From Leptodactylus fallax (Eukaryota > Chordata > Amphibia > Anura > Leptodactylidae): a stretch of 64,000 bases of DNA. Position 1 is the first letter of the stretch. Every line of letters begins with the position of its first letter. Made by a program: the position numbers and the translations under genes. The notes under the pieces are model-generated. The model was not told where the DNA came from. It was given only the letters and a program-made list of their open reading frames with translations, and ran no database searches. This document shows positions 1 to 10,817 of the stretch, in pieces. The DNA lies in assembly GCA_947044405.1 (NCBI GenBank), contig CAMRHE010001102.1:62001-126000 (forward strand). The letters run 5' to 3'.

Positions 1-238
1 AATAACCTAAGTATTTTCATTCATATAGGCTATGGCTAGAATTGATTTTCTGTGTTTCCTAACAATACTTTATTTTGTATAATTCCTAAAAAAAAAAAAA
101 AAAAAAATCATTTTAACAGGTAGGGAAAAATAAAGAATGAACGCAAAACCTTTTTCTTTTCATTTAAATTAGATATGTATCATTCATTGATGGCCACAAA
201 GCTTTATTAGCACCCTTTTTATGCCACGTGTACTGGTT

Positions 239-310
239 ATTTATTTTGCTTACTTATATAGCACCGTCATATTCTGCAGCGCTTTACAGACATCATCATT
301 ATTATTGGTT
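239..310 (-). repeat. LINE 3'-end fragment, family 2
   Basis: The + strand reads the reverse complement of a LINE tail: TACTTATATAGCACCGTCAT followed by ATTCTGCAGCGCTTTACAGA. The same tail occurs at 530-672 (+) and 13335-13440 (-). It shares its final bases with the tail of the longer retrotransposon at 6130-7500. It is a 5'-truncated insertion with no coding capacity. Confidence 0.7.
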
Positions 311-529
311 ATGTTAGTAGGATACATTTTGCTGAAGGTTCTAAGTTTTTATTTTGCACTTATTCTAATATATGAACATGATATTTGTATTGGTTTCTAC
401 TTAGATTACGAGTTTGCTCATTTGATTGATACAGTCAGCAGTTTCAGCGTCTTTTGTGTAGTCTCTGCACTGAATCTCATTATCTAAAGTGAACCTTTAA
501 TAAATACAACCGCTGTAGTCCTAGGAGTC

Positions 530-672
530 TAAGGAGTTTGTATGTTCTCCCCGTGTCTTTGTGGGTTTCCTCCCATACTCGAAAGACATACTGATAGGGA
601 ATTTTGATTGTGAACCCTATATGCCGTGCAGCGTAATATGTTGGCGCTATACAAGTAAGAGAAATAAATAAC
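530..672 (+). repeat. LINE 3'-end fragment, family 2
   Basis: The fragment starts with GAGTTTGTATGTTCTCCCCG, continues through GGGTTTCCTCCCATACTC and ACATACTGATAGGGAA, and finishes with TAATATGTTGGCGCTATACA and an AAATAAATAA tail. This is the + orientation of the family seen reversed at 239-310 and 13335-13440. A shorter relative is at about 36585-36630. Only the 3' untranslated end is present, as expected for aborted reverse transcription. Confidence 0.75.
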
Positions 673-770
673 TGTTATTCAGAGTTCACAGAACATTAAG
701 GGCCGTTTTGCACACAGTATATTTTCTTTCCGAGAAAAAAAAAAAAAGCAAACTACGGTATATCCCTTAA

Positions 771-1170
771 AGGGGTTTCAGACAAAAATTGAGACACAAT
801 GGTTATTGTTTGTATAATGAGAGCCTACAATATTCCAATATACTTTCTGTATCAATCCCTCACGGTTTTCTAGATCTCTGCTTGCTGTCATTCATTCTGC
901 TTACTTGCAGTGGATAAAAATCAGTCCATGGTCATGTGATGTACACACAGGAGCACAGCTTGTTACCAGGCAGATATGATTACTGAGCTGTGACTGTAAC
1001 GAGCTGTGCACCTGTGTCCATCACATGACCATGGGCCATATATCATATGACCATAGACTGATTTTTATTAATTGATACAGAAAGTATATTGGAAAATTGT
1101 CAAACTTTTTTCATTTTGCAAACAATAACCTTTTATCTCTGAATATTTGTCTGAAACTGGACAACCCCCT
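771..1170. mobile_element. foldback MITE with TTAA target duplication
   Basis: The 400-bp element lies between TTAA at 767-770 and TTAA at 1171-1174. Its left end is AGGGGTTTCAGACAAA and its right end is the imperfect complement GTCTGAAACTGGACAACCCCCT. Longer internal arms pair too: CAATATACTTTCTGTATCAA near 835-860 pairs with TGATACAGAAAGTATATTGG near 1073-1092, and ACTGATTTTTAT pairs with ATAAAAATCAGT. It has no coding capacity. The TTAAAGG-type ends resemble the T2 MITE superfamily described in Xenopus. Confidence 0.85.
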
Positions 1171-1419
1171 TTAAATTTTTTAAAGATTTATCTGAAGGTG
1201 CGGCAGCTAGCACAACACTTTACATGCCAATCTAATGTCTCCATCCGTTATGCCCCATTGTCCTCCTTTGCTAAGTGCTGCCCCCTGTTATTTGTACAGC
1301 CTCCTCCACTGACTTTACTGCTCTCCAGTTCTATCATGGCTGCTGATGAAGGGTTATATGACCAGCCCATCCATCAGTGGCCTTCATTGATTTATTTTGC
1401 GTACGGCAATGGAACCTAG

Positions 1420-1570
1420 CTCATGCAGTGCTGTGTAAATCAATGGAGAAAAGACTTCACCCTTCAGAATGAAATATATGCAATTTCAGTGCTTTATTCA
1501 CACATGTGATAGAACATAGATTAGTAACGTTTCGGCTGTTATATACGGCCTTCATCAAACTCTACAATAG
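1420..1570. repeat. dispersed repeat with TTTCGGC...GGCCTTCATCA motif
   Basis: This stretch contains AACGTTTCGGCTGTTATATA followed by CGGCCTTCATCAAACTC, a dispersed repeat signature I recognise from frog genomes. The boundaries are approximate. No open frame or terminal repeats were found. Confidence 0.4.
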
Positions 1571-2042
1571 AGATACAAAATGGTAGTCACTGATGTACAG
1601 GCCGGTCACATGATTCTCCATCAGCAGCCTGATATAATTGGCTCTCAGTACAGTCAGATGAGGAAGTTGTACATATAATAGGGTGATACATAGCAAAGGA
1701 GGACAGTGGGGCATAGTGGCTGGAGAAACTATATTGGTATATAACCTATAGTGCCCTTTACAGTACCTTTTAGATAAATTTTCAGAAACTGGCCAGCACC
1801 TTTAAGTGTATACAATACATTCCAAAGAAACTGGAACAATTCATTGCTTGCTTTATACACTTTGCTCGGCCAACCATTCTCTCTACTGACCCACCCATAC
1901 ACATGTACGTTTGATTCGTTTGCATGTATTCTAAATGGGGTGAACAAAAGGATCAGGTATATTGAAGTCCAGCAGTCCAATGTTTATCTGCCATAACATT
2001 TGATGCTATGAAAGTGCTTGGAGGCCGCCCCATATTCATTAA

Positions 2043-2290
2043 AGAGGACCTTTCATGTCCTAATGAAAGTGGGTTTTATATACCAGTTATGTGTCCCGGT
2101 GGAGAGGATATCAGTGCCGTTAGTTTCGGCACCCCACTGTCAGAAGGGCGTTCCTGACAGTCTAGCGTCATCGTCACCCTCCCCTAACAGTACTCTAACA
2201 TAGTCTTGTACTGTCAGAGAGGGCGTTCCTTACTGCCCTATGATGACGCTGAGCTATGAACTATGAGCATGAAGATATGAAAGGTCCTCT
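2043..2290. mobile_element. foldback MITE, AGAGGACCTTTCAT family
   Basis: The 248-bp element lies between TTAA at 2039-2042 and TTAA at 2291-2294. Its left end AGAGGACCTTTCATG pairs with the right end ATGAAAGGTCCTCT. Internal sequence repeats in inverted order around AGGGCGTTCCT and CTGTCAG. A partial relative begins at about 36125 (AGAGTACCTTTCAGG), and the foldback at 48862-49190 in ism1 may be related. Confidence 0.85.
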
Positions 2291-2341
2291 TTAAATGCCT
2301 GGACAGTCCCATCAAAATCAGCTAGTTTGGTTCAACATTAA

Positions 2342-2630
2342 AGGGATTTTCCCATTAAAGCGGTTTTTCCATTAAAGCAAGTTATTCCATAGGATAGGCA
2401 GATCATTGTCATCCCCATTGAACAAAAGGATGGGGGCTTTTTTTTTTTTTTTTTTTTTTTTGAATAGAGCAGCACTTACAGCATTCCATTCATTTCGACG
2501 TGAGTGTCGGAGATAGCCGAACACTTTACAAAAAGTCCTCCATTTTTCTGAGCAATCAGACCCCCACTGATCTGCAAATCATCTCTTATCCTATGAATCG
2601 AGGATAGCTTTTCTTAATGGAAAAATCCCT
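2342..2630. mobile_element. foldback MITE, AGGGATTTTCCCATTAA type
   Basis: The left end AGGGATTTTCCCATTAAAG follows TTAA at 2338-2341. The right end CTTAATGGAAAAATCCCT is followed by TCAA, a probable one-base decay of TTAA. Internal GATAGGCAGATCATTG pairs loosely with the AAATCATCTCTTATCC stretch, linking it to the family at 4731-4964. A poly-T tract at about 2440-2461 lies inside. Confidence 0.75.
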
Positions 2631-2657
2631 TCAACCTAATGTTTATGGTTAGCTTAA

Positions 2658-2900
2658 AGAGAACCTTTAACCAGCTCCACCAACTTTGCATCCTTCAATC
2701 TGCTCCACAGATTCTAACGCAGTTGAAATTTTTTCTCTATCCCGCACCGCTCCCAAACAATCGTTGCTAGCTTCAGCACAATTATACTCTCTGCTGTCAG
2801 GTGGTCCTTGTCTTTCTGAAGCGGTGGGAGATAGAGAATAAATTCTAACTGCACTGGAATCAATGCAGTGCAATGAGGTGGAGTTGGTGAAAGGTCCGCT
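2658..2900. mobile_element. foldback MITE, CTCCACCAAC family (short copy)
   Basis: This element is flanked by intact TTAA at 2654-2657 and 2901-2904. The left arm AGAGAACCTTTAACCAGC plus CTCCACCAAC pairs with the right arm GGAGTTGGTGAAAGGTCCGCT. The interior (CTCCACAGATTCTAACGCAG, then TTTTTTCTCTATCCCGC) matches the longer copies at 23135-23560, 34310-34690 and 54782-55221, so it is a shorter member of that family. Confidence 0.8.
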
Positions 2901-2950
2901 TTAAGACTGCAAGCACCAGTCAGCTTCTGTACTACCCCTGTTGATATTAA

Positions 2951-3447
2951 AGGGGTATTCCCATGAACATAATCATATCTATATTTGTAGATAAGTAAAA
3001 GTTAAACATTTTTGCAAATATAATTAGTTAAAAATTCTGCAGAGTTTTAAAGATGTTCGCTAACTATCTTAGTAGTGACATCTGTTTTCCTGATCAGTTG
3101 CCAATGGATATGACCACAAATGCAGAAACTTTCTATGGTCTGGGAATTGTCAGGAACCCAGCCATGATTTTCTTATTGTAACTGGGTTATCAGGCAGGGG
3201 AACTACATGTATCAGAAGATATCCCGGCCACAATAAGGAAGTCATGGCTGATTTTCTGAGCTTAGAAAGTTCCTGCATTCATGGTCGTATCCACTGGCAA
3301 CTGACCAAGACAACAACTTGTGACCACAAGATATTTAGAGAAAATCTTTAAAACTCTGAAAAATGTTTCATTACTTATATTTGCAAAACTGTTTAACTTT
3401 TAATTATCTCCAAATTTAAAAATGGTTATGTTCGTGGGAATACCCCT
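2951..3447. mobile_element. foldback MITE, AGGGGTATTCCCATG family, copy 1
   Basis: The 497-bp element has TTAA at 2947-2950 and 3448-3451. The left end AGGGGTATTCCCATGAACAT is complementary to the right end ATGTTCGTGGGAATACCCCT, and the complementarity continues inward past 100 bp (TAAAAGTTAAACATTTTTGC pairs with GCAAAACTGTTTAACTTTTA). A second copy at 43993-44465 matches along its length, including the central palindrome around TTGCCAATGGATATGACCA. Confidence 0.9.
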
Positions 3448-4730
3448 TTAAGGAGTAAAGTTAAAGGGAACAATCCAGTGTTATACTAAGTGCATGGCCA
3501 GATGGGGTGGTCTAGGACTTCTGTTTATAATGCTCTGTAAATTGCTATGTCATGTTCTTCAGACCCAGCACTAGACATTTCCTCCTGTTTTACTGGTTAC
3601 TTACCTGTAAACATAAACCTTTATTTTTTTATTCTTTATCAGTCTTCTTCATTGACTTATTTTATAGTAGAAGCAGATATTTCACGCCAGGAAGACTCGG
3701 CTAAGCAATTTCTAATCGTACATTCTTGGGATTGGCAGAACACCAAAGCTAGTTTTATAAAACTGTAATCTTACATATTAGGGTTTCTTTAAATGGTAAA
3801 TTAGAACCTTAATAATAATTTTATTCATCTTCATAAAACATAAAAGAACAGGTGGTAAACCACATACAATTAAAAGCCGTAATCCCATCTGCAGAGCACT
3901 TAGTGATACATACTTGTAATAATGCAGCCTTGTTCCCTGTCATTGTATAGTCATGTCTCCGACTTGTGTGGTTTCTCTGGAAATCCTTCACGACCACATC
4001 TGTGGCCTAAGGCTGAGCAGAGCTTTACTAACATTGAGCAAGTGGCTAGGTTATATTTTACAGCAGTCTGAATACTCTTCTTTTTTATACTGGGATTTAT
4101 CATTCTAATTACTCATCAGGGACTCATTGAGAATCTGTGCCAAAAATTGCCTTTGGCCTTTTTTTTTCTAAGGGCTGGTCAAATTTGGGCCCTTGATTAT
4201 CAGTAGACAGCACAGGGAGTAACTGGTTTTCTACTGTCCTGTAGTGAGTTAGCAGTGTCACTTATCATAGAGGAGAAGGGCCAACAATGCTACCTGTGCT
4301 GGAGAGATGATGGCTGCAGAATATTCTGGCTGTGTAGTCTGGACCGCCCCTTACCAAACTATATTTTCACTGTGTAATCAAGACAGCACTGTACTTAATT
4401 ATAGTAGCCTGTCTGTATCTGTATCTGAATCTGGACTGCCCTATGTAAAAACAGCTTGCCTCTGTTGTTTGGACTATAACCTATCATTTAGGTCTGACTT
4501 TGTAGTGCCCCCCCCGTCCCCTTCAAACCGTCTATAAGAGTAGTCTGGCTGTATATAGTATAAACCCGTAACAACAACAGTTTGCGTGTGTAGTCTGTAC
4601 TGTACTGACATAGATGTTAGAAGGCAGTCTAAAATGTTGGGCTGTAAATTATTTTTGTGTTTTTTTTTTCTCCTCTGAAGCATTGGGTCCCTAACGTGGA
4701 GCTCTTGTTGCAATATGACTTCCAGCTTAA

Positions 4731-4964
4731 AAGGGTTACCCATAGGATAGGTCATCAATATTTTTATCTGCGAGGATCCAACAGCTGAGACCAGCCCCCC
4801 ACCTCCCTCCATATCAGCTGTTCGGATACAGTGTGGCCAATCAGGAGCCACACTTTATCCAAACAGCTGATCTGCGGAGGTCTCAGCTGTTGGACCTTCA
4901 CAGATTTAATATTGCCGATCTATCCTAAAGATAGGCCATCAGTATCAGAAACTGGATAACCCAT
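4731..4964. mobile_element. foldback MITE, 'gataggtcatcaat' family
   Basis: TTAA lies at 4727-4730 and 4965-4968. The arms pair AAGGGTTACCCATAGGATAG with CTGGATAACCCAT and a CTATCCTAAAGATAGG stretch. The centre contains a near-palindrome of CAGCTG motifs (AACAGCTGAGACC pairs with GGTCTCAGCTGTT). Related elements are at 2342-2630, 12448-12884, 15648-16025 and from about 62873. Confidence 0.8.
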
Positions 4965-6129
4965 TTAATATTACCTAGTAGTCTAGTGGCTGCATCCCCT
5001 TACATGCACAGACATTCATTTGGACATTCTTTCTGGTGCAAATTCATAGATTATCCACAAAATTATAGATCAATCTGCTTAGTTGCTCTTGCCCAATAAC
5101 ATGCTGCTGGTAGATTGGCCAGCATGTCCTTGGTTATGAATTCCCTTTAATAACTTGGGGTGCTGCCTATTTTTGATTCTTGGTATCACTTTATTTTTTC
5201 TCTAATTTATAGCTTTGGTATTTTGATGAAAATAATTTTATACTGTATATGATTTAATACTGAGGACATAAGCTGTCATATAAAACACATCTATTTACCT
5301 GCTTGTGCAGAGCTATAAAAGGAGATGGCAGTGATGTGCAGAGCCATCTGTAATGGAAATACAGACGGGTACTTCATACTAGTCTAACAGGCGATGTTCT
5401 CATGTAGACTACTGTAATCCACCAGAAATGATCATCATTGAAAGTTACATGTGAATGTAAACTATCTAATGTACAAGCAGATAAGCCATGAGGTGCAAAG
5501 TATCCTTTACGGTACATTTTCCATTGTCTTTCATGTGTCAGCTCGTGAGGCAGAGCAAGGTGCTTCAGGCATTTCCTTTCTAGGTGAAATCCCAGGGCTC
5601 ATGTACATCGCAGTCTTCACAGTTGCATCTTTTGACATCTGGTCTACATTGTTATCATATTCTCCAGTCGGGAATCTTGATTCTGATGACAGAAACAGCT
5701 GCTGCTCTCAGTCCTTCTTCTGAAGAGATGTTTTTGACCTTTCCTGAAATGAGTTAATCTCCCTCTTCTAGCTCTGTCTCCCGAGCTTCTGTAGCAAGGA
5801 GCCGTTTCTAGTGTTCAGCTTCAAATGCACATGTTGATCAGAAACATTCCTTGTGACTTGTAACACACTAACCTCTTGCAACATTGTTCCTTTAAAGGAT
5901 CTTTTTAAGTTTTTTATTTTATGGGGGGGGGGGGGGTTTCTCCTGTTTTTAACGTTTAGCAAAACACACACACATTCTTCAACATTGAAATTCCAATTCC
6001 AAGAAGGAAAAGCTCTTGGAATTTTAAATTATGGGTTGATAGACATGTGAATGATATAAAGTTAAAATGGAAACAAAATTATCGCCTTGATTTGCTCAGT
6101 CCTGAGTGTGCGCACAGTATGCCTTGATG

Positions 6130-7500
6130 ATGATAAAATAATAATAATAAATTTTATTTATATAGCTCCAACATATTCCGCAGCACTGTACAATTTGTAG
6201 GGTTCAAGTACAGACGAAAAAGATACATTACAAAGAAATATTCAATTCACACACTGGGACTGAGGGCCCTGCTCGCAAGAGCTTACAATCTATGAGGTAG
6301 AGGGGGTGATACAGGAAGTAGCAGGGGCGGCAACAGATGTAGCATTGCTTATACAATGGTCAGACAATTCTGTAATAGAGGTTACTGTCATTACACATAT
6401 ATAAAGCTGTATGAGCCGTCACCAGTCGTGTCCTTTAACGTGCAGATGGTGCCTGGACTTGTAAAGTTAGTCTGATACGGCATCATATCCTGTGAGGTAA
6501 TGTGGGAGCGTGAACAGAGGTTAAGTTTTAGGGATTTTAATTACAGAAGGGTTTACATTAGGAGTTGTGATAGGTCTGTCTGAAAAGATGTGTCTTTAGT
6601 TTACGCTTGAAGCTGTGGAAATTGGGAGTTAATCTAATAGTCCGGGATAGAGCATTCCAGAGAAGTGGTGCAACTCGGGAGAAGTCTTGTATACGAGCGT
6701 GGGAGGTTCTGATAATAGAGGATGTTAGTCTTAGGTCATTGAGTGAACGGAGAACGGGTTGGGCGATAGACAGAGATGAGGGAGGAAATGTAGGGAGGTG
6801 CAGCATTATGGAGAGCCTTGTGGATGAGGGTGATAAGTTTATATTGTATTCTGTATTGAATAGGCAGCCAATGTAGTGAACGGCACAGACCGGAGGCATC
6901 GCAGTAGCGACTAGACTGATAGATGAGCCTGGCCGCCGCATTCAGAATAGATTGTAGAGGGGAGAGTTTAGTAAGGGGAAGACCGATTAGTAAGGAGTTA
7001 CAGTAGTCAAGGTAAGAGTGAATCAGGGCAACAATAAGTGTATTTGTGGTAAGGAAAGGGCGGATTCTGGAGATGTTTTTGAGGTGGAGATGACATGAGT
7101 GTGCGAGTGATTGGATATGGAGGGTGAAGGAAAGGTCTGAGTCAAACAAAACCCCAAGGCAAAGGGCATACTGCCTAGGAGTTATGGTAAGGCCAGAGAC
7201 TGCAATGGAGATATCAGGGACAGCTCTATTAGATGGTGGAAACAGCAGTAGTTCAGTCTTTGAGAGATTCAGTTTCAGATAAAGCAAAGACATGATATTT
7301 GAGTCAGCAGAGAGGCAGTCACTGGTGTTCTGTATTAGTGCAGGGGTGATGTCACGGGATGACATATATATAATTGGGTATCATCAGCATAAGGATGGTA
7401 CCGGAAGCCAAATCTAGTGATGGTTTGTCCAACGGGGGCTGTGTAGAGGGAGAAGAGCAGGGGACCTAGGACCGAGCCCTGAGGAACCCCAATGGCAAGG
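6130..7500 (-). mobile_element. 5'-truncated non-LTR retrotransposon (L2/CR1-like)
   Basis: Read on the minus strand, the element enters at about 7500 inside the reverse transcriptase. [13 protein letters not shown] is followed by the catalytic box YADD at 7380-7391. A frameshift near 7365 moves the reading to the frame 7365-6736, with typical late RT and thumb segments (LSKTELLLFPP, LGVLFDSDLSF, LDYCNSLL, ALHWLP). Another frameshift near 6740-6900 moves it to the frame ending at 6558, whose last residues RTSHARIQDF...LLWNALS...FKRKLKTHLF are the usual C-terminus of these proteins. The 3' UTR runs from 6557 to about 6130 and ends in an (ATT)n tail. The frameshifts and 5' truncation make it inactive. 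L2/CR1 is the best clade guess from motif spacing; Rex1-like is an alternative. Confidence 0.85.
6736..7391 (-). pseudogene. reverse transcriptase remnant
   Basis: This is the coding core of the truncated retrotransposon. The YADD active-site box (7380-7391) is in a different frame from the long downstream frame beginning near 7365, so at least one indel separates them. The downstream frame of about 210 codons keeps conserved RT/thumb blocks but nothing upstream of GVPQGS. No endonuclease domain is present in the window. It is a dead copy and should not be annotated as a host gene. Confidence 0.8.
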
Positions 7501-7829
7501 GGATGCATCTACTTACATACCTTGCCATTCTATCAATGAGGATATCTAAGGAATGTTATGTGACACTGAATTTGCCGCCCTAGAATGGATCTGTACGCGC
7601 CATTCTTCCAATCAGACAATCTATCCCTTCAGAGATTCGCCGACGCACACTTTTTGCGGTCATTCCAGTTCAACCATTGTTCTCCCAACCACTTGGACAC
7701 GTTGAACAGTGCTGACATCCTGGCCTAGGCTTATAGCAATGTGCAAAAGTGATAAAACCAAGGTCTCCCATTAGAAGCTTGCTATATATTTCACATTCCT
7801 TTTGTAGCCATTCTTGGCTTTGGCTCTAA

Positions 7830-7893
7830 AAACGGCAGAAAAATCTGCAACAAAAAAAGCTGCGTTTCTGCAACGTGGGGCCTCAGCCTTAAT
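7830..7893. repeat. fragment of CCCCACGT-type foldback MITE
   Basis: AAAAATCTGCAACAAAAAAA, GCTGCGTTTCTGCAACGT and GGGGCCTCAGCCTTAA match the terminal part of the family found complete at 25121-25444. Only one end is preserved. Confidence 0.55.
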
Positions 7894-8128
7894 CTGACTT
7901 TTATGCCCTTCCCACATATTGAAGCTAGGGGCTTGAAAATGTGATCATTTGCAGAGCTTAGTGACACCTGCTACTTCATCAACTTGCATAACCTTATGGT
8001 TTGTCCTCCTTCTTGGTGCCGCACTTTCAATGTTAAGGAGTGTGTATCTCACTTTCTCATATATATAATTAAACTATACTGTTTGGTTTTTTTTCAAACC
8101 CTTGAAGCTTGCTTCCAGTTAGAATACA

Positions 8129-8345
8129 TTTTTTCATAAATGAATAGTTCAGGTGAATATAAGAAACTTTGTAATATATCTTATTAAAGAAATATGTTTC
8201 CTTCTCCACTTATCAGTTACTTTTTACATAGAAGTCTATATAGAGAGGGGAGGGGCAGGCTGCTGGAAAAGACACACAAATAACCGCTGCTGCTACACTC
8301 TGCTCAGAATGGTGGTGATCCCTTCGGAATTGCTCATAGCTTACA
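8129..8345. repeat. MITE fragment, 'ATAAGAAACTTTGTAATA' family
   Basis: The segment TAGTTCAGGTGAATATAAGA, AACTTTGTAATATATC and CCTTCTCCACTTATCAG matches elements at 50793-51252 and 56231-58121. The distal arm is missing here. A weaker relative occurs at 10145-10235 (TATAAGAAACTTTGTAGTAA). Confidence 0.6.
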
Positions 8346-10730
8346 TGTGAACTTTGTGGCTGTCCATTCACAATTGGAATAAAATCAGTGGTGGTGTTAG
8401 GTTGTTTGCAAGTTCAGGTTTTCAGGTGAAGTTTTTGAAGTCAAAACCAAGTGTGGTTTATAAAGGGCGTGAGCATATAGAAGGTAGGTGCTGCTACTAA
8501 TCTTTTCACTCCTGGTTTCGGTTTAAAAAAAAAAAAATTGCATCAAAAAACTTAAATGTGTAATCACGTCTTAACAAGAACAAGAGCCAGGAAAGGTAAG
8601 TAACTAACTCACTAGCCCTAGACTTTAGGATCCTAACTGTTAAATAGGCAAGTGTACGAAAAACATTGGTATTTGCCCATTCAAAGGCCTAGATCACCAT
8701 AGATTTTGGCATCTCCTGTAGACCACCAAGTTGACATTAACCTCTTAGCTACCTTAGACCACCAAGAATCTTGGGATTTCCCCTTTATCTACTCTCGATC
8801 ACAGTGATGTTTGTTTTAACCTTTCAACACTACAAAAGCCAGAAATCATTCTATTATTCTAGTCATTGCCATACACTTACAGCAAAAACAGTGCACAGCA
8901 GTGTTGACTATATTGGATTGCTGACAGTAGGTTGTCAGAGGTCATTTATGCTGCCTAAAGAATCTGAGAATCGAAGAATGTCCACAACTGCAGGGCACGT
9001 AGAAGAACTGCCAGGATTGAGACTTCCTTAAATTGGTCAATCAATCAATTTACATATTTCAATAGCACAACTGTGGATTATGGGTTTCTTTTTTCTAAGC
9101 AATTATGTTTGCCAGATGCTACATTATTTTTACACGTGTATTGCCTACATCTTGTCTAGGTTAGATATGCAAGTTGTGAATTATATTGTGATGGACAGAT
9201 ACATTTTCCATACAGTTGCCATGATGCAGATGTTTGATGTCTGTGAGTGAGGACACAATGAGGAAAATTTCACCATTAATGTTACTTGACATCTTCCCGT
9301 CTATGTAGAATGGGACGTTTGTCTCACGCTCACTGTCATAGGTGTCGCAACCCAGGCGCAAACTTCATTCACATAATTTGGGGCTGTACATGTATAGGGA
9401 CATTTTGGATAATCTCCTTATCAGATCTGCTTCAGCAGGCAGTACCTAGTACCCCATAGATATGCTTATTGGGGCTGTTATCGGAGGAACTGCAGGCTTA
9501 CAACACTAGGATATTTCTCTTAAAGATGTAGTTTCTGGCTAGGATGTGGTGCTACACTGGATGGCACACCTTCCCCCTTCACTCTCTCCGTGGAGATTTT
9601 TAGTTAACAAGACTGCCCCTATGAGAGAATTGTATATAAGAATAGGCAATGCCTGCAAAATTTTGACAAAATTTGGGGTTTATGGTGCAATGCACCCCAG
9701 ACACTCTCCTCATTCATTTCCCTGCAGTTGCCGCTCGGCCAGGTCCTTAACCTCTCCAGATCAACTTTGTGAATGGAACTAGTTGCTTAACCCTTGTACT
9801 TAAGTCCAACTGACCAACTCCATCCTTTTTCTGAAGAATGTGTCCCCATGGTATATAGGATATAGTGATGTTGATGATATCGGCTGTGCTTTTCTCTGTA
9901 CTATCCGAAACTACTGTTTAATAAACTGAATTTAAAAAAAATAATAAATTACAGGTGTGCCCCAACACGAAACCTGAGAATTTAGAGAGTGTGTGTGAAC
10001 AGAATTTAGCATATCAACAACAGCCCTGCAGATACATAGGTTAGGGCCACCTGAATATCTCGGTAACAAAGATATCAATTTACAATGGGTTAACCATTGT
10101 GAATGGTTATCCCATTGTCAATGAAAGACCCTCCAGAAGAGCCCCATACAGAACAAGTGTATATAAGAAACTTTGTAGTAAATCTTATTACAGAAAAATG
10201 CCACTTTCTCCCTTGATCAGTCACTACATCTCCCCATTGTCTCTGCACTGGTCACTCACTGTTCACCATTAAAATTTGTCCTCAATGAGAGATCAGGTTG
10301 GAGTTGCTGTCCATACAAGTTTGTGGACAGGCTAGAGAGAGACCAAGGCAAAGAGGAATGCAGAGATGCTGCTGCTTCTAGTAAGTGTTTTATCTCACCA
10401 CAATGCTGAATTCACAGCAACACCGCTTAGTACTACTGTATAATATCATCTATGCTGCTGCTTCTAGTTGTGTGCTACAGAGAGTTAAAGAAGCAGGATC
10501 TTCTCTTCTCTGCGTATAGGAGACATCTTACCAGCTAGTTTGTAACTACTCTGAGCCTGCCAAGGGCAAATCTTGTGATAAATACAGTATCTAAGTCCTA
10601 TAATGATTAGAAATTATTGGAAATTGTGTTATTTCTCAGGCTCGCACATGACCACTTATTCAGAAAATCCACCTGACTTGTACACTTTAACTTTGTTTCT
10701 TAACCTATATTGTAATTTTTTTTTTTCCAG

Positions 10731-10817
10731 ACACACATTTCCAGGCTTCCTCCGGGTGCAGTGGCTGGCCAGTCTGTCGCCATTGAAGGAGGTGTATGTA
10801 GATTACAGTCCACATAG
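10731..10817 (+). CDS. tasp1: threonine aspartase 1, terminal coding exon
   Basis: The exon follows a long T-rich tract and CAG acceptor (10721-10730), opens in phase 0 and encodes 28 residues plus TAG. The peptide begins THISRLPPGAVAGQ, continues SVAIEGGVCRL and ends in QST. This matches the C-terminus of the beta subunit of taspase-1, an N-terminal-nucleophile (type 2 asparaginase family) threonine protease that cleaves after aspartate in MLL-family proteins and TFIIA. The catalytic threonine lies in earlier exons outside the window. The last residues differ from the human ending as I recall it, which is normal tail divergence. Its convergent partner ism1 is also its mammalian neighbour, which supports the call. 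The upstream exon was not found. Confidence 0.92.
   Translation, partial: THISRLPPGAVAGQSVAIEGGVCRLQST

Larger units (their letters stand above)
1..10730 (+). other. tasp1: last intron of tasp1 (3' part)
   Basis: This interval precedes the terminal tasp1 exon and ends in a polypyrimidine tract and a CAG acceptor immediately before 10731. I looked on the + strand for the preceding exon, which should encode the conserved segment ending in ...DGKAK, and did not find it, so the intron probably starts left of the window. The interval is filled with MITEs, LINE 3' ends and a truncated retrotransposon, listed separately. Stretches at 3448-4726, 4970-6125 and 7900-10600 show no coding signal; the small open frames there have no recognisable domain and no flanking splice sites. 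Confidence 0.7.

Noticed and set aside
4474..4851. Open frame of 125 codons on the minus strand
   Set aside because: Half of it is the MITE at 4731-4964 and the remainder is unremarkable; no supporting signal.
5451..5723. Open frame of 90 codons upstream of the tasp1 exon
   Set aside because: No similarity to taspase-1 exons or any domain I know, and no acceptor or donor in the right phase.
1..10600. Search for the penultimate tasp1 exon
   Set aside because: No frame resembling the conserved segment before the terminal exon was found; it is probably outside the window.
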